A stretch of 30,678 nt of DNA from a virus. Location of the stretch: positions 1 to 30,678 of IMG/VR virus record IMGVR_UViG_3300009370_000118; one strand, 5' to 3'. This document shows, in pieces, positions 20,228 through 27,994 of this stretch (positions within the stretch are counted from its first letter, which is position 1; every line of letters begins with the position of its first letter). The translations under genes were made by a program, and so were the position numbers. The notes under the pieces were generated by a model. That model saw only the letters and a program-made list of their open reading frames with translations, did not search any database and was not told the DNA's origin.

Positions 20228-20831
20228 AGAGGTTGCAGACAAGGTACTGCGTGCAGACCTGAACAACATCAAGGCCAAGGTGAAAGCCGGCAAAACCCTG
20301 ACGGCAAGCGAGCGGGCAATAATCGCAGCACACGCCGGAGGAAAGAACCCAGCCGACCAACCAGAGAGCGGCAGGGCAAGCAGCAAGGCCGAACTGGCGC
20401 GGGCGCTTGGCTTAAATCGTTCGCAGTTGCAGAACCTAGAGAAAAAAGAAGGTTTCCCGAAGTCAGACGACGCCGGCAACTACGACGTCGCCGCCTGTGT
20501 CACCTACCTATCAAGCGAAGGCATAAACCTTGAAGGGCGGGAACCTGGGACAATCGGAGAACTGAAGGCCGACCTGCTACGGGAGCAAATCAAAAAGCTG
20601 AAATTTCAAAACCAGGTCGAGCAGCGGCAGTATATCGGCAAGGACGAGATTGCCCGCGAACTGACGCGAGTCATTCACCAGTTCAAGAGCGTGCTTTATG
20701 GCGCCCTGGAGAACGAACTGCCACCAATCCTTGAAGGCATGAAGGCAGCCGACATCCAGGTGCGAATGCGCGGCGCCCTGGCCGAGGCATTCAAATCAAT
20801 TGAAACAGACAAATGGGCAACGAAAAAATAG
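20214..20831 (+). CDS. Terminase small subunit-like protein (Nu1-like, 205 aa)
   Basis: ATG 20214 overlaps the previous gene by 14 bases. A helix-turn-helix lies in the middle of the N-terminal half (KAELARALGLNRSQLQNLEK, then EGFPKSDDAGNYDVAACVTYL), just like the winged-helix part of lambda gpNu1-type proteins. It is followed by a long charged helix (LKADLLREQIKKLKFQNQVEQRQYI) that would support oligomer formation and binding to the large subunit. The C-terminal helices include IHQFKSVLYGALENELPPIL. It would recognise the packaging site. Support comes from the GpA-type large terminase nearby. Confidence 0.7.
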   Translation: MTISKEVADKVLRADLNNIKAKVKAGKTLTASERAIIAAHAGGKNPADQPESGRASSKAELARALGLNRSQLQNLEKKEGFPKSDDAGNYDVAACVTYLSSEGINLEGREPGTIGELKADLLREQIKKLKFQNQVEQRQYIGKDEIARELTRVIHQFKSVLYGALENELPPILEGMKAADIQVRMRGALAEAFKSIETDKWATKK

Positions 20832-20832
20832 A

Positions 20833-21126
20833 ATGGGAAAACTGAAGGAACTAGCCGAGGCAGCCGCCGACTTTTACGGCGTGCCGTTTGATAAACTAAT
20901 CAGCGCCAACAAGTCTGCCATCTACACCAAGCCGAGGCACAACTGCCAATGGATTGCCTCCGACGCCGGCATGAAAAAAAGCATCATCGCTCGATTTTGG
21001 AAACAGGACAGGACGTCGGTTTACTATGGGTGCAAAATCGTGTCGGCACGCATCAAAAAAGACGCGCATGAATTTAACGAACTAAAAAAGTTAATGCAGC
21101 ACGCCCGCAAATTTATCACTCGATGA
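20833..21126 (+). CDS. Second DnaA domain IV-like protein (97 aa), between terminase genes
   Basis: I take ATG 20833, right after the small terminase stop. Residues about 20-75 (FYGVPFDKLISANKSAIYTK, PRHNCQWIASDAGMKKSIIA, RFWKQDRTSVYYGCKIVS) follow the DnaA domain IV order: a lead-in helix, P-R-H-x-x-x-W-I-A, a helix in place of the E-I-G-R-x-F turn, then R-T-S-V-x-Y-(G/A). The fold is plausible but the sequence is more divergent than the 15553 copy. It would bind DNA. Its place inside the terminase pair is unexpected; a packaging-site or regulator role is possible. Confidence 0.55.
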   Translation: MGKLKELAEAAADFYGVPFDKLISANKSAIYTKPRHNCQWIASDAGMKKSIIARFWKQDRTSVYYGCKIVSARIKKDAHEFNELKKLMQHARKFITR

Positions 21127-22859
21127 CGTACACCGAAGAAATTGCACGGCAAGCCATTGCGCCGCGTAGCACAGACCCGCCATGGCTGTGGGCCGAGAAA
21201 AACCTGGTGGTTGATAAAACCTCGCCATTCCCTGGCAAGTTCAATTCTAACATCGCGCCCTGGACGAAGGAACCAATGGAATGTTTCGCCGACAACCGCG
21301 TGAAGGATTTGTCCATCATGTGCAGCGCCCAAAGCGGCAAGACTCAAATGGTGATGACCTTGCTGGCCTGGTGCATTGCCGAGGACGCCGGCCCTGCCAT
21401 GTGGGTTATGGCAGCCCAGGACGAAGCCAAGACGTTCGCACGCACGCGACTGATGCCGACGCTGGAGAACTGCGAACCTGTGGCGCGGCTGTTTCCGGCC
21501 GACCGACACGCCAAGACAACTTTAGAAATCAATTTTGCCAGTATGCCGCTGGTGATTAACGGCGCCAACAGTCAGAGCAAACTGCAAAGCAAGCCTGTGC
21601 GCTGGTTGTTCCTCGATGAGGTGCGGAACTATCCCCCAGGCGCCTACGAGATGGTACTGAAACGCACGCGGGCATTCTGGAACGCTCGCCGGATTATGAT
21701 TTCAACGCCTGACCATGAGAATGACCATGTACACCGTGCTTTCATGGAAGGCGACCAACGCATCTACAAGGTCGAATGTCCAGAGTGCAAAGGCCGGCAC
21801 GAAATGGCGTTCGACAATGTGAAGTGGGACACGAACGCCGACACGTTCAAAAATGATGAATGGGATTTCGACGAACTGACAAAAACGATTCGGTACGAAT
21901 GCCCCGAATGCCAGGCGCCGTTCATCGACCGGCAAGACATTCGCAAGGCGTTCGCCTGTTCTGGCGTTTGGGAATCTACTAACCCGCAGGCGCCCAGCGA
22001 GAAGGTTTCATTTCGTTGGTCTGCCGTGCTGCCGCCATGGGTTGCCTGGCGTGATTTGGTCCAGGAGTTCCTTCAGGCCAAGGCTGCGCTGCGAGTCGGA
22101 ACAACTGTTCCCTTGAAGGCATTCAAATGCGAATCACTTGGCGTTCCCTGGATCGAGGAAATGGAGAGCGACGACGAACTGCGCGAACTGTCGGTGCATG
22201 ACAACGCTTGGCCCTGGCCTGATGAAGATTTCCGCTTCGCAACCGTGGACGTCCAGAAAGATTTATTTTACATGGTCGTGCGTGCCTGGTCGAAGGACGG
22301 CAACAGCCGCCTGCTGCATTGGTCAAAGCCGTTGACCTGGGAGGACGTCGAGGAATTGCGGATTGAGTACAACATCAAACCGCACCTGCTGTTCATCGAC
22401 TCGGCGTACAACGCGCAGAAAGTCTATGTAGCGTGCAAAGGATTCGGCTGGACTTGCATGAGGGGCAGCAAACAACGCGACTTCGCGCACAAGCTGAAGG
22501 ACGGCAACAACGTGCGCCGTGCCTACTCTCCCAGGGTGCTGGTCGATCCGGCCATCGGAACCAAGAGCCAGGGCAGAGTGCGCCCCGTGTCGTTGTTTCA
22601 TTGGAGCAACCCAACCGTGAAGGACGTACTTTACAACCTGCGCGAAGGCAAGGGCGCCAGTTGGACGGCCCTGCCAGATTCCGGCCAGGAGTATGAACTG
22701 CAACTGTTCAGCGAACGCCGCAAGGAACGACCCGACAAAGCCGGCCAGCCTGTTTACGAATGGCATCGTGTCGGCAAACGTGCCAACCACCTTTGGGATT
22801 GCGAATGTATGCAGGTAACAGCGGCCATGATGGCGAAGTGTCTGGCAGAAGTTGCTTGA
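21123..22859 (+). CDS. Terminase large subunit (GpA family)
   Basis: ATG 21123 overlaps the previous gene as ATGA. The N-terminus matches the GpA family (PPWLWAEKNLVVD, SPFPGKFNSNIAPWTKEPM). Walker A at residues 67-74 (CSAQSGKT), Walker B with Asp165-Glu166 (RWLFLDEVRNYP) and an ISTPDHEND segment form the packaging ATPase. The nuclease part shows Asp376 (FATVDVQKDLFYMVV), Asp426 (LLFIDSAYN) and Asp559 (HLWDCECMQV). Length (578) fits the family. This is the motor that cuts and packages DNA into procapsids. GpA-type motors are usual for cos phages. Confidence 0.9.
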   Translation: MTYTEEIARQAIAPRSTDPPWLWAEKNLVVDKTSPFPGKFNSNIAPWTKEPMECFADNRVKDLSIMCSAQSGKTQMVMTLLAWCIAEDAGPAMWVMAAQDEAKTFARTRLMPTLENCEPVARLFPADRHAKTTLEINFASMPLVINGANSQSKLQSKPVRWLFLDEVRNYPPGAYEMVLKRTRAFWNARRIMISTPDHENDHVHRAFMEGDQRIYKVECPECKGRHEMAFDNVKWDTNADTFKNDEWDFDELTKTIRYECPECQAPFIDRQDIRKAFACSGVWESTNPQAPSEKVSFRWSAVLPPWVAWRDLVQEFLQAKAALRVGTTVPLKAFKCESLGVPWIEEMESDDELRELSVHDNAWPWPDEDFRFATVDVQKDLFYMVVRAWSKDGNSRLLHWSKPLTWEDVEELRIEYNIKPHLLFIDSAYNAQKVYVACKGFGWTCMRGSKQRDFAHKLKDGNNVRRAYSPRVLVDPAIGTKSQGRVRPVSLFHWSNPTVKDVLYNLREGKGASWTALPDSGQEYELQLFSERRKERPDKAGQPVYEWHRVGKRANHLWDCECMQVTAAMMAKCLAEVA

Positions 22860-22884
22860 CGAATCGACCGACTGACGTTAGATT
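22856..22884 (+). promoter_or_regulatory. Probable promoter for head and tail operon
   Basis: TTGACG at 22856-22861, overlapping the terminase stop, then 17 bases and TAGATT at 22879-22884 (4 of 6 to TATAAT). The -35 word and spacer match the promoter at 11611-11639. It would start a transcript covering the 22.9-30.6 kb morphogenesis genes, with a hairpin in its leader. Confidence 0.45.
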
Positions 22885-22939
22885 TCATACGGTTTGGTTC
22901 ATGTTTGCAGGCCGGAGCGCCTGCCTCTCACAACACCCT

Positions 22940-22978
22940 GCGGCCTCGCTGGTTTCCTCTTTATCCACGCGGGGCCGC
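22940..22978 (+). terminator. GC-rich hairpin followed by T-rich sequence in the head operon leader
   Basis: GCGGCCTCGC at 22940-22949 faces GCGGGGCCGC at 22969-22978 (9 of 10 paired, loop TGGTTTCC then TCTTTATCCA), followed by TTTCTTTCATT. It has the form of an intrinsic terminator or attenuator between the terminase and the gpW-like gene. The loop includes TTATCCACG, one base from a DnaA box. The rest of the 170-base gap shows only the promoter candidate. Confidence 0.5.
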
Positions 22979-23029
22979 TTTCTTTCATTCGCTTGAGGTT
23001 TTCCCGCTCGCCCCGACTATCTTTCCCAA

Positions 23030-23281
23030 ATGCGGGCAGAGGGTTTATTTCTAGATTTCACCACCAGCGAAATCACCACCATCCTGGCCAAGGCCAAGAC
23101 CTTGATTACGGAAGGCAAAACGCTGATGGCCTACGGCATTGGCGGCCGGAATGCCACCAAGCAGTTTACGCTGCCGGTTGACCAGGTTTTGCGCGAGTGC
23201 CGGTTTGCGCTCAAGAAAAAAGACCCAGCAACCTACGGCTACCTATCAACCCGCACCTATTCCAAGTTCCGCAATGCTTAA
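23030..23281 (+). CDS. gpW-like head-tail connector protein (83 aa)
   Basis: ATG 23030 opens a short protein between large terminase and portal, exactly where lambda gpW lies. It has the size and pattern of the gpW family: one helix (TSEITTILAKAKTLITEGKTLM), a beta hairpin (YGIGGRNATKQFTLP), then a helix (DQVLRECRFALKKKD) and a tail (YGYLSTRTYSKFRNA). gpW stabilises DNA-filled heads and makes the site for the tail. The gene overlaps the portal start by eight bases. Confidence 0.65.
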   Translation: MRAEGLFLDFTTSEITTILAKAKTLITEGKTLMAYGIGGRNATKQFTLPVDQVLRECRFALKKKDPATYGYLSTRTYSKFRNA

Positions 23282-24656
23282 AGGATTCTTTAAAAAACTT
23301 GGTTCCCTGTGGGAGCCACAATATCAGAGCAACCGATACCGGCGGCCGCTGCGTTCCTTAAACAAGGACACCAAGCAGCTAATCCCGACAGGCACGCACC
23401 AGCAGCTTGTCAGCGCCGGCCGCTGGTTGTTTGGCAACTTCGCACCAGTACGCGGCGCCCTGCTTGAGCAATGCACCTACAGCGTGCAACCGTTTATTCC
23501 GCAATATGTCGGCAAAGATTTGGAATGGGGCGTGCGTGCTGAATCCTGGTTGCGTGATTGGCACAAGATCATGGACGTCCAGGGGCGCTGCGATTTTGAA
23601 GAGTTTCTTTACCTGTCGCTGTTGTCAATCAAGCGCGACGGCGACGTTGGCGTGATGCTGACAAACACAGCAGGCGGTTATCCCGCCGTGCAACTCATAC
23701 CTGCTCACCGCATAGCCAGCCGAAGCCAGAACGCAAATGAACACAATGGCGTAATCAGTAACAAGCAGGGGCGTGCGGTGTCCTATATGATTGACGGCGA
23801 GCGCAAGGTGAGCGCCCGCGACATGGCCCTGTGCTTTTTCCCTGAATGGTCTGACCAGGGCCGAGGAATCACGCCCTTGTCGGCCGTCACAGGCGACTTG
23901 CAGGACATTAAAGAGTTGCGCGAGTACGAACTGAACGCGCAGAAGGCCGCCAGCAGCATAGCCCTGGTTGAACACAACGAGGATGGATATGCCGACGACT
24001 CCGAGGCGTTCATCGACCAGACAATTGACGACGGCAACCTGACGACAACCCTTGAAACTTTGGAGGGCGGCGCCATCAGATATTTCCGCGCAGGCAGCGG
24101 CAGCAAGATCGAGGTGCTGGACAGGAACCGGCCAGGCGCCAACGCGCAGGACTTTGAAAACACAATCCTTCGCTCTGCCTTCCAGGCGCTTGAATGGCCA
24201 TTCGACCTGTCCCTGGATCCGACCAAGATTGGCGGGGCGGTGGTTCGCCTGGTTACTGCGAAGGCACAAAGGACGGTCGAGAAAAACCAGAGGCTAGTCA
24301 GGAAGATTGCCAAGCGCATTGACGGTTACGCATTGGCCAAGGCGATGAAGCTGGGCCTGCTACCACAACCCAAGGGCGGCGATTGGTATTCCTGGCATTA
24401 CCAAGGCCCGCGCAAAATTTCAGTTGATGGGGGCAGGGATGCCGCAGCCGGCCGCGAGGATTACAAACTGGGCCTGACAACCTTGCAGGAACTATACGCC
24501 GACCGTGGATTGCATTGGGAAGATGAGGTTGAAAAAAGAATTTCAGAGCAGCGTTTCGTTTTAGACCTGGCCGACAAGTACGGCATCGACCCGAACCGCG
24601 TGCAGCTATTAACCCCCAACGGATTACCAACAAATGAAAACACAACAGGAGTTTGA
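23274..24656 (+). CDS. Portal protein (lambda gpB family, 460 aa)
   Basis: The frame is open earlier, but ATG 23274 gives the standard portal N-terminus (MLKGFFKKLGSLW) and the usual overlap. Typical segments are visible: NRYRRPLRSLNKDTKQLI, RWLFGNFAPVRGALLEQCTY, the REY helix LQDIKELREYELNAQKAASS, LDRNRPGANAQDFENTILR, and the DPTKIGGAVVRLVTAKAQRT stem region. Portals of this family form the dodecamer at the head vertex through which terminase loads DNA. Genes on both sides (gpW-like and S49 protease) match lambda order. Confidence 0.85.
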   Translation: MLKGFFKKLGSLWEPQYQSNRYRRPLRSLNKDTKQLIPTGTHQQLVSAGRWLFGNFAPVRGALLEQCTYSVQPFIPQYVGKDLEWGVRAESWLRDWHKIMDVQGRCDFEEFLYLSLLSIKRDGDVGVMLTNTAGGYPAVQLIPAHRIASRSQNANEHNGVISNKQGRAVSYMIDGERKVSARDMALCFFPEWSDQGRGITPLSAVTGDLQDIKELREYELNAQKAASSIALVEHNEDGYADDSEAFIDQTIDDGNLTTTLETLEGGAIRYFRAGSGSKIEVLDRNRPGANAQDFENTILRSAFQALEWPFDLSLDPTKIGGAVVRLVTAKAQRTVEKNQRLVRKIAKRIDGYALAKAMKLGLLPQPKGGDWYSWHYQGPRKISVDGGRDAAAGREDYKLGLTTLQELYADRGLHWEDEVEKRISEQRFVLDLADKYGIDPNRVQLLTPNGLPTNENTTGV

Positions 24657-25434
24657 AAAGTGGGCAATTCTGCCGGCGTCCATCGAGGCCGCGCAGGCAA
24701 CCCTTGGCGCAAACATGATCGAGGGCGCCGAGGCCGAGCCACAGGATGAGATGGATGAATACACATTCAGCGAAGCCGGAGGCGTGGCAATCATTCCCGT
24801 GCATGGCGTCATTGGCCACAAGGTTGGCGCAGTTGCCAAGATGCTGGGCGCCGTTGATGCGCTCGACGTCATGGCGGCCATTGAACTGGCAGCCGACGAC
24901 GACGAAGTGGATACAATTATTTTGGATATTGATTCACCTGGCGGGACAGTTGCCGGCGTGCCGGAGTTGGCCGAAACAGTCGAGGCTGTGCAGGCGTCCG
25001 GCACCAAGAAAATTTACGCCTACACCGACAGCCAGATGGCCAGCGCGGCCTATTGGTTGGCGGCAGGTGCAAACGGTATATTTGCCGCACCGTCGGCAGA
25101 CGTTGGCAGCGTCGGCGTTTACCTTCCCGTGGTAGATACCAGCGCGGCCCTAAAGGAGCAGGGCGTGTCGGTTGAGATTTTCAAGAGCGGCAAATACAAG
25201 GCCGCTGGTTTCCCTGGCGTGGCCCTTGACGAGGAAGTGCGGAAGCACCTGCAACTTGAAGTCATGGACACCTACAACGAGTTTGCCGGTTTTGTTCGCA
25301 AGTTCCGGCCCGACCTGAATTACGAGGCGCTACAAGGCCAGACCTTCACCGGCCGCCGTGCCGCCGAGATTGGCATGATTGACGGCGAAGCAAAAAACCT
25401 TGATTCCCTCTTGCAAAAGCTGGGGCGTGCGTAA
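24634..25434 (+). CDS. S49-family capsid maturation protease (lambda gpC/SppA-like)
   Basis: ATG 24634 overlaps the portal gene. The body is a signal-peptide-peptidase A-like fold: VAIIPVHGVIGH, VDTIILDIDSPGGTVAGVPEL, then Ser137 in DSQMASAAYWLA as nucleophile. Lys in the KSGKYK segment (residues 184-189) supplies the general base, and ADVGSVGVYLPVVD lies between. It cleaves the scaffold and perhaps portal during head maturation. The next gene is a coiled-coil protein in its own frame, so protease and scaffold are separate here, without the usual lambda in-frame Nu3 gene. Confidence 0.85.
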   Translation: MKTQQEFEKWAILPASIEAAQATLGANMIEGAEAEPQDEMDEYTFSEAGGVAIIPVHGVIGHKVGAVAKMLGAVDALDVMAAIELAADDDEVDTIILDIDSPGGTVAGVPELAETVEAVQASGTKKIYAYTDSQMASAAYWLAAGANGIFAAPSADVGSVGVYLPVVDTSAALKEQGVSVEIFKSGKYKAAGFPGVALDEEVRKHLQLEVMDTYNEFAGFVRKFRPDLNYEALQGQTFTGRRAAEIGMIDGEAKNLDSLLQKLGRA

Positions 25435-25460
25435 GATGAACGCAGATTGTTTTTAGTACG

Positions 25461-25844
25461 ATGACCATTGCACAAGAAAACGCCGACCTAAAAGAGCAGC
25501 TTGAAGCTGCCACGGCCGGCACAGAGCAGGCAACCGGCGAAGTCGTCGCGTTGAAGGAGCAAGTTGAAAAACTTGATGCGGCGCAGGCTGGCCTGCTTGA
25601 GAAATGCGGGCAACTGGAGGCTGAACTTTCCGAGGCCAAGGCCGACCAGGCCGACGTCGCGGAACTTGCAGGCGCCCAGGCTGCCGAGATAGTCGCCCAA
25701 CAGGGCGCCGAGCCTGTGGCCGAGGACGTCGAGGAAGTCAGCAAGGTGAAAACCCTGGCCGAACTTTGGAACGATTATTCCGCAATTGAAAACCTGAAGG
25801 AGAAAACGGTTTTCTATCGGAACGAAATCAAGCCGCAACTGTAA
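25461..25844 (+). CDS. Capsid scaffolding protein (127 aa, coiled coil)
   Basis: ATG 25461 to TAA 25842-25844. Residues 1-75 form a long coiled coil (ENADLKEQLEAATAG, VVALKEQVEKLDAAQAG, LLEKCGQLEAELSEAK). An acidic, Ala/Glu-rich linker follows and a short C-terminal helix-strand (SKVKTLAELWNDYSAIENL, EKTVFYRNEIK). This is the usual form of scaffolds, which guide major capsid assembly and are removed by the prohead protease. It sits directly between the S49 protease and the major capsid gene. The role rests on position and form. Confidence 0.7.
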   Translation: MTIAQENADLKEQLEAATAGTEQATGEVVALKEQVEKLDAAQAGLLEKCGQLEAELSEAKADQADVAELAGAQAAEIVAQQGAEPVAEDVEEVSKVKTLAELWNDYSAIENLKEKTVFYRNEIKPQL

Positions 25845-25864
25845 TTTTTTAGGAGCATACCAAT

Positions 25865-26785
25865 ATGGCAAACACACTAGGGGGCGTAAATTTAGCCCAA
25901 ATCGCACAGCAAACGCTCGAAACACTCTCGGCCGAGATGCCAATTGTTTCGGCATTCACGACTGACTTCAGCAGCGACGTTGCTGATGTTGGCGAATCGG
26001 TCAGCACTCGCGTTGCGACGGCTGTTAGCGCAGGAGATGCCACAAGTGGATACTCTGCAACGGACGTTACTTCAACGGCCAAGACCATCACGCTGAACAA
26101 GCACAAGCACTTCACGGCGGCCTTCACCGATCTGGAAATTGCGAAGGGCGGCATGGATATGCTCGAAAGGACTTTCGTCCGGCCGGCTGTTCACGCAGTT
26201 GTCAATGCGATGATGGACGACCTGCTGGCGTTGGTTACTAATGCCAACTTTGCAGAGGAAACAGTTGTGGCAGGGAGCGCCTTTGGCGCCGACGACGTTG
26301 CCGATTTAGCCGGCGACCTGACAACCTTGAATGTGCCGAAGTCTGACCGTGCCTTGGTTATTTTGCCAAGCTACTACGCCAGCCTGGCATCCGACAACGC
26401 AATCCAGGCAGCCTACGCCTACGGTGGCGGCGGCGCTATCCGCGACAATGCGGTGCCGAAGGTTCACGGGTTCAACGTCTACGAGTATTCGGACATTCCC
26501 GAAAACCAATACAGCCATACCCCATCAGGTGGAAGCGCGGCCAACTATAACTTGCAGGGATTTGCCTGCGGGCCGGAGTCGTTAATCATTGCAGGCCGCC
26601 AGCCGGCAATGCCGGAGAACTGGGCGGGCGCAGTTGAGTCTGTGCAGGAGCCTGGCACCGGCGTGACGTTGCAGCTTCGCAACTGGTACGAGGGCAAAGA
26701 TGGCGCGCAGTACATCACGGCAACGATGATTTACGGCGTGGCAAAAGGCACGGACGGCCTGAAAAAAATCATTGTTGCCGATTGA
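25865..26785 (+). CDS. Major capsid protein (HK97 fold, 306 aa)
   Basis: ATG 25865 has a good ribosome site (TAGGAGCATACC). The N-terminus is helical (LAQIAQQTLETLSAEMPIVSA) and followed by E-loop-like and P-domain sequences (VSTRVATAVSAGDATSGY, ITLNKHKHFTAAFTDLEIAKG). A helix (RPAVHAVVNAMMDDLLALV), a core segment (RALVILPSYYASLASDN) and a closing beta region (GVTLQLRNWYEGKDGAQYITA) complete the pattern of a P22/HK97-like coat. It follows protease and scaffold, as expected, and has the strongest ribosome site in the head operon. Confidence 0.85.
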   Translation: MANTLGGVNLAQIAQQTLETLSAEMPIVSAFTTDFSSDVADVGESVSTRVATAVSAGDATSGYSATDVTSTAKTITLNKHKHFTAAFTDLEIAKGGMDMLERTFVRPAVHAVVNAMMDDLLALVTNANFAEETVVAGSAFGADDVADLAGDLTTLNVPKSDRALVILPSYYASLASDNAIQAAYAYGGGGAIRDNAVPKVHGFNVYEYSDIPENQYSHTPSGGSAANYNLQGFACGPESLIIAGRQPAMPENWAGAVESVQEPGTGVTLQLRNWYEGKDGAQYITATMIYGVAKGTDGLKKIIVAD

Positions 26786-26967
26786 TGAAAGTCAACCTGA
26801 CCGTCGGCCGTAAAGGCGCAAAATATAAAGTGCTTTATGTTGGCGAGGATGCCGACAAAGCACTTGCCAAACTGGCCGACGAGATGGACGCAACAAAAGT
26901 TAGCTTTGATGAGGTGGCAGTTTTTAAGAAACCGTTACACTTTCGCAAACGCAAACTGATGGCCTGA
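26785..26967 (+). CDS. Small basic protein after capsid (60 aa)
   Basis: The ATG at 26785 overlaps the capsid stop by one base. The product is basic (VNLTVGRKGAKYKVLYVGED, then FKKPLHFRKRKLM) with one short helix in the middle (ADKALAKLADEM). No domain is recognised. It is placed between the capsid gene and a terminator, as small capsid-linked or connector proteins are in other phages. A role in DNA contact or head completion is inferred. Confidence 0.55.
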   Translation: MKVNLTVGRKGAKYKVLYVGEDADKALAKLADEMDATKVSFDEVAVFKKPLHFRKRKLMA

Positions 26968-26985
26968 CGGCCAGCGTATGATTCA

Positions 26986-27021
26986 GCCGGCGGCCTGCTA
27001 ATAGCGGTCGTCGGCTTTTTT
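26986..27021 (+). terminator. Intrinsic terminator between head and tail genes
   Basis: GCCGGCGGCC at 26986-26995 can pair (with G-U pairs) with GGTCGTCGGC at 27006-27015 around a ten-base loop, followed by six T at 27016-27021. The hairpin is stable and ends just before the next start codon at 27027. It would lower expression of the connector and tail genes relative to capsid. Confidence 0.7.
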
Positions 27022-27026
27022 GTTAA

Positions 27027-27329
27027 ATGAGCGAATACACAGACGACATCAGCGAGATGATTGCCGACCTGCCGGTCAACTACATTATCGGCGCAACGAC
27101 CTACACCGGCGCAGTCAATGAAATCTCAAAGGGCCAGGACGCCGGAGAAGGTGGTTTCCTTGACGACTTCGACCTGACAATTGTTGCGAAGAAGGCCGAC
27201 CATTCAAGCCTGCCGGCTATTGGTTCCAAGATGACGGTTGACGGCCAGAGTTATCGCATCGAGAAAATTACAACAACACCGGCCGACGCTGCCGAGGTTC
27301 GTTTCAATTTAATGAGTGCCGACCGATGA
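27027..27329 (+). CDS. Head-tail connector / adaptor protein (100 aa)
   Basis: ATG 27027 immediately follows the terminator. The product is beta-rich with short strands (TTYTGAVNEISKGQ, FDLTIVAKKADHSS, KMTVDGQSYRIEKITTT), like lambda FII or other head-tail joining proteins, ending in VRFNLMSADR. Position after the head genes and before the gp10/Z-like protein fits a stopper/adaptor. The sequence itself is not family-specific to my eye. It ends in ATGA overlap with the next gene. Confidence 0.6.
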   Translation: MSEYTDDISEMIADLPVNYIIGATTYTGAVNEISKGQDAGEGGFLDDFDLTIVAKKADHSSLPAIGSKMTVDGQSYRIEKITTTPADAAEVRFNLMSADR

Positions 27330-27994
27330 GCGTAAAAATCAACTCGGCAGCATTCACGCAACAGTTGAGGCGTTACGCCAAAGTCAACCGGCGCAGCTTC
27401 AAGGAGATTGTAAACGCCAAGGCGTTGGATATGGCCTTTCAGGCTTTGAAGCATACCGACGCAGCCAACGCCAGCGCCATCGAGTACAAACTTGGCGCCA
27501 TTGGCAACAAGGTGAGCAAGAGCCGAAAAACCGGCCAACTACGGAAGGGCAAACGAATCCTGAAGGCCGACAGTTTCGCGGCCAGGATCGTGAACAGCCG
27601 GCGCAAGAAGGCTGGCCAGCCGTTGCTATGGGGCAAGGAATTAGAGAAGGCCGCGCAAAAGTTAATCAATATGCGCGTGCGTGCCGTTAAGTTCCTGAAA
27701 AGCGGCTGGCTGCCGGCAATCAAAAAACTTTCCTATGCCGTCGAGCGCCGCGACAGGCGCCCATGGCCGAAAGGCTTGAGCAAAGGCAAGGCCGCGACAA
27801 AAGGCTGGGGCAGGCCGGCCAAGTCGGAGCTTAATCCAGAAGCCTGGGTGGCCAATAGCGCCACAAACAACAGCCAACAAGCCATTAGCAAAATCAAAGC
27901 AGGGTTGAGCAGGGGAATGGCCGCGTCGGTGGCTGACATGGCCATCTACATCGAAAAGAAACTGGGCAGGGACTACAGGAAAGCAGGCTTTTAA
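27326..27994 (+). CDS. Minor tail / head-tail joining protein (HK97 gp10 / lambda gpZ type, 222 aa)
   Basis: ATG 27326 overlaps the previous gene by four bases. The protein is highly basic throughout (about 45 Lys and Arg) and mostly helical (FTQQLRRYAKVNRRSFKEIV, AQKLINMRVRAVKFLKSGWL, RRDRRPWPKGLSKGKAATKG). The form and position between adaptor and tail terminator suit the gp10/gpZ proteins that finish the tail end facing the head. The basic charge is stronger than usual. The family call rests on place in the order. Confidence 0.55.
   Translation: MSVKINSAAFTQQLRRYAKVNRRSFKEIVNAKALDMAFQALKHTDAANASAIEYKLGAIGNKVSKSRKTGQLRKGKRILKADSFAARIVNSRRKKAGQPLLWGKELEKAAQKLINMRVRAVKFLKSGWLPAIKKLSYAVERRDRRPWPKGLSKGKAATKGWGRPAKSELNPEAWVANSATNNSQQAISKIKAGLSRGMAASVADMAIYIEKKLGRDYRKAGF

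Noticed and set aside
22894-23181. Open frame of 95 codons upstream of and across the gpW-like gene
   Set aside because: It runs through the hairpin leader, and overlaps the better supported gpW-like frame in another phase.
25488-25955. Minus-strand frame opposite the scaffold gene
   Set aside because: Its sequence mirrors the Glu/Ala-rich coiled coil on the plus strand and has no ribosome site or domain.
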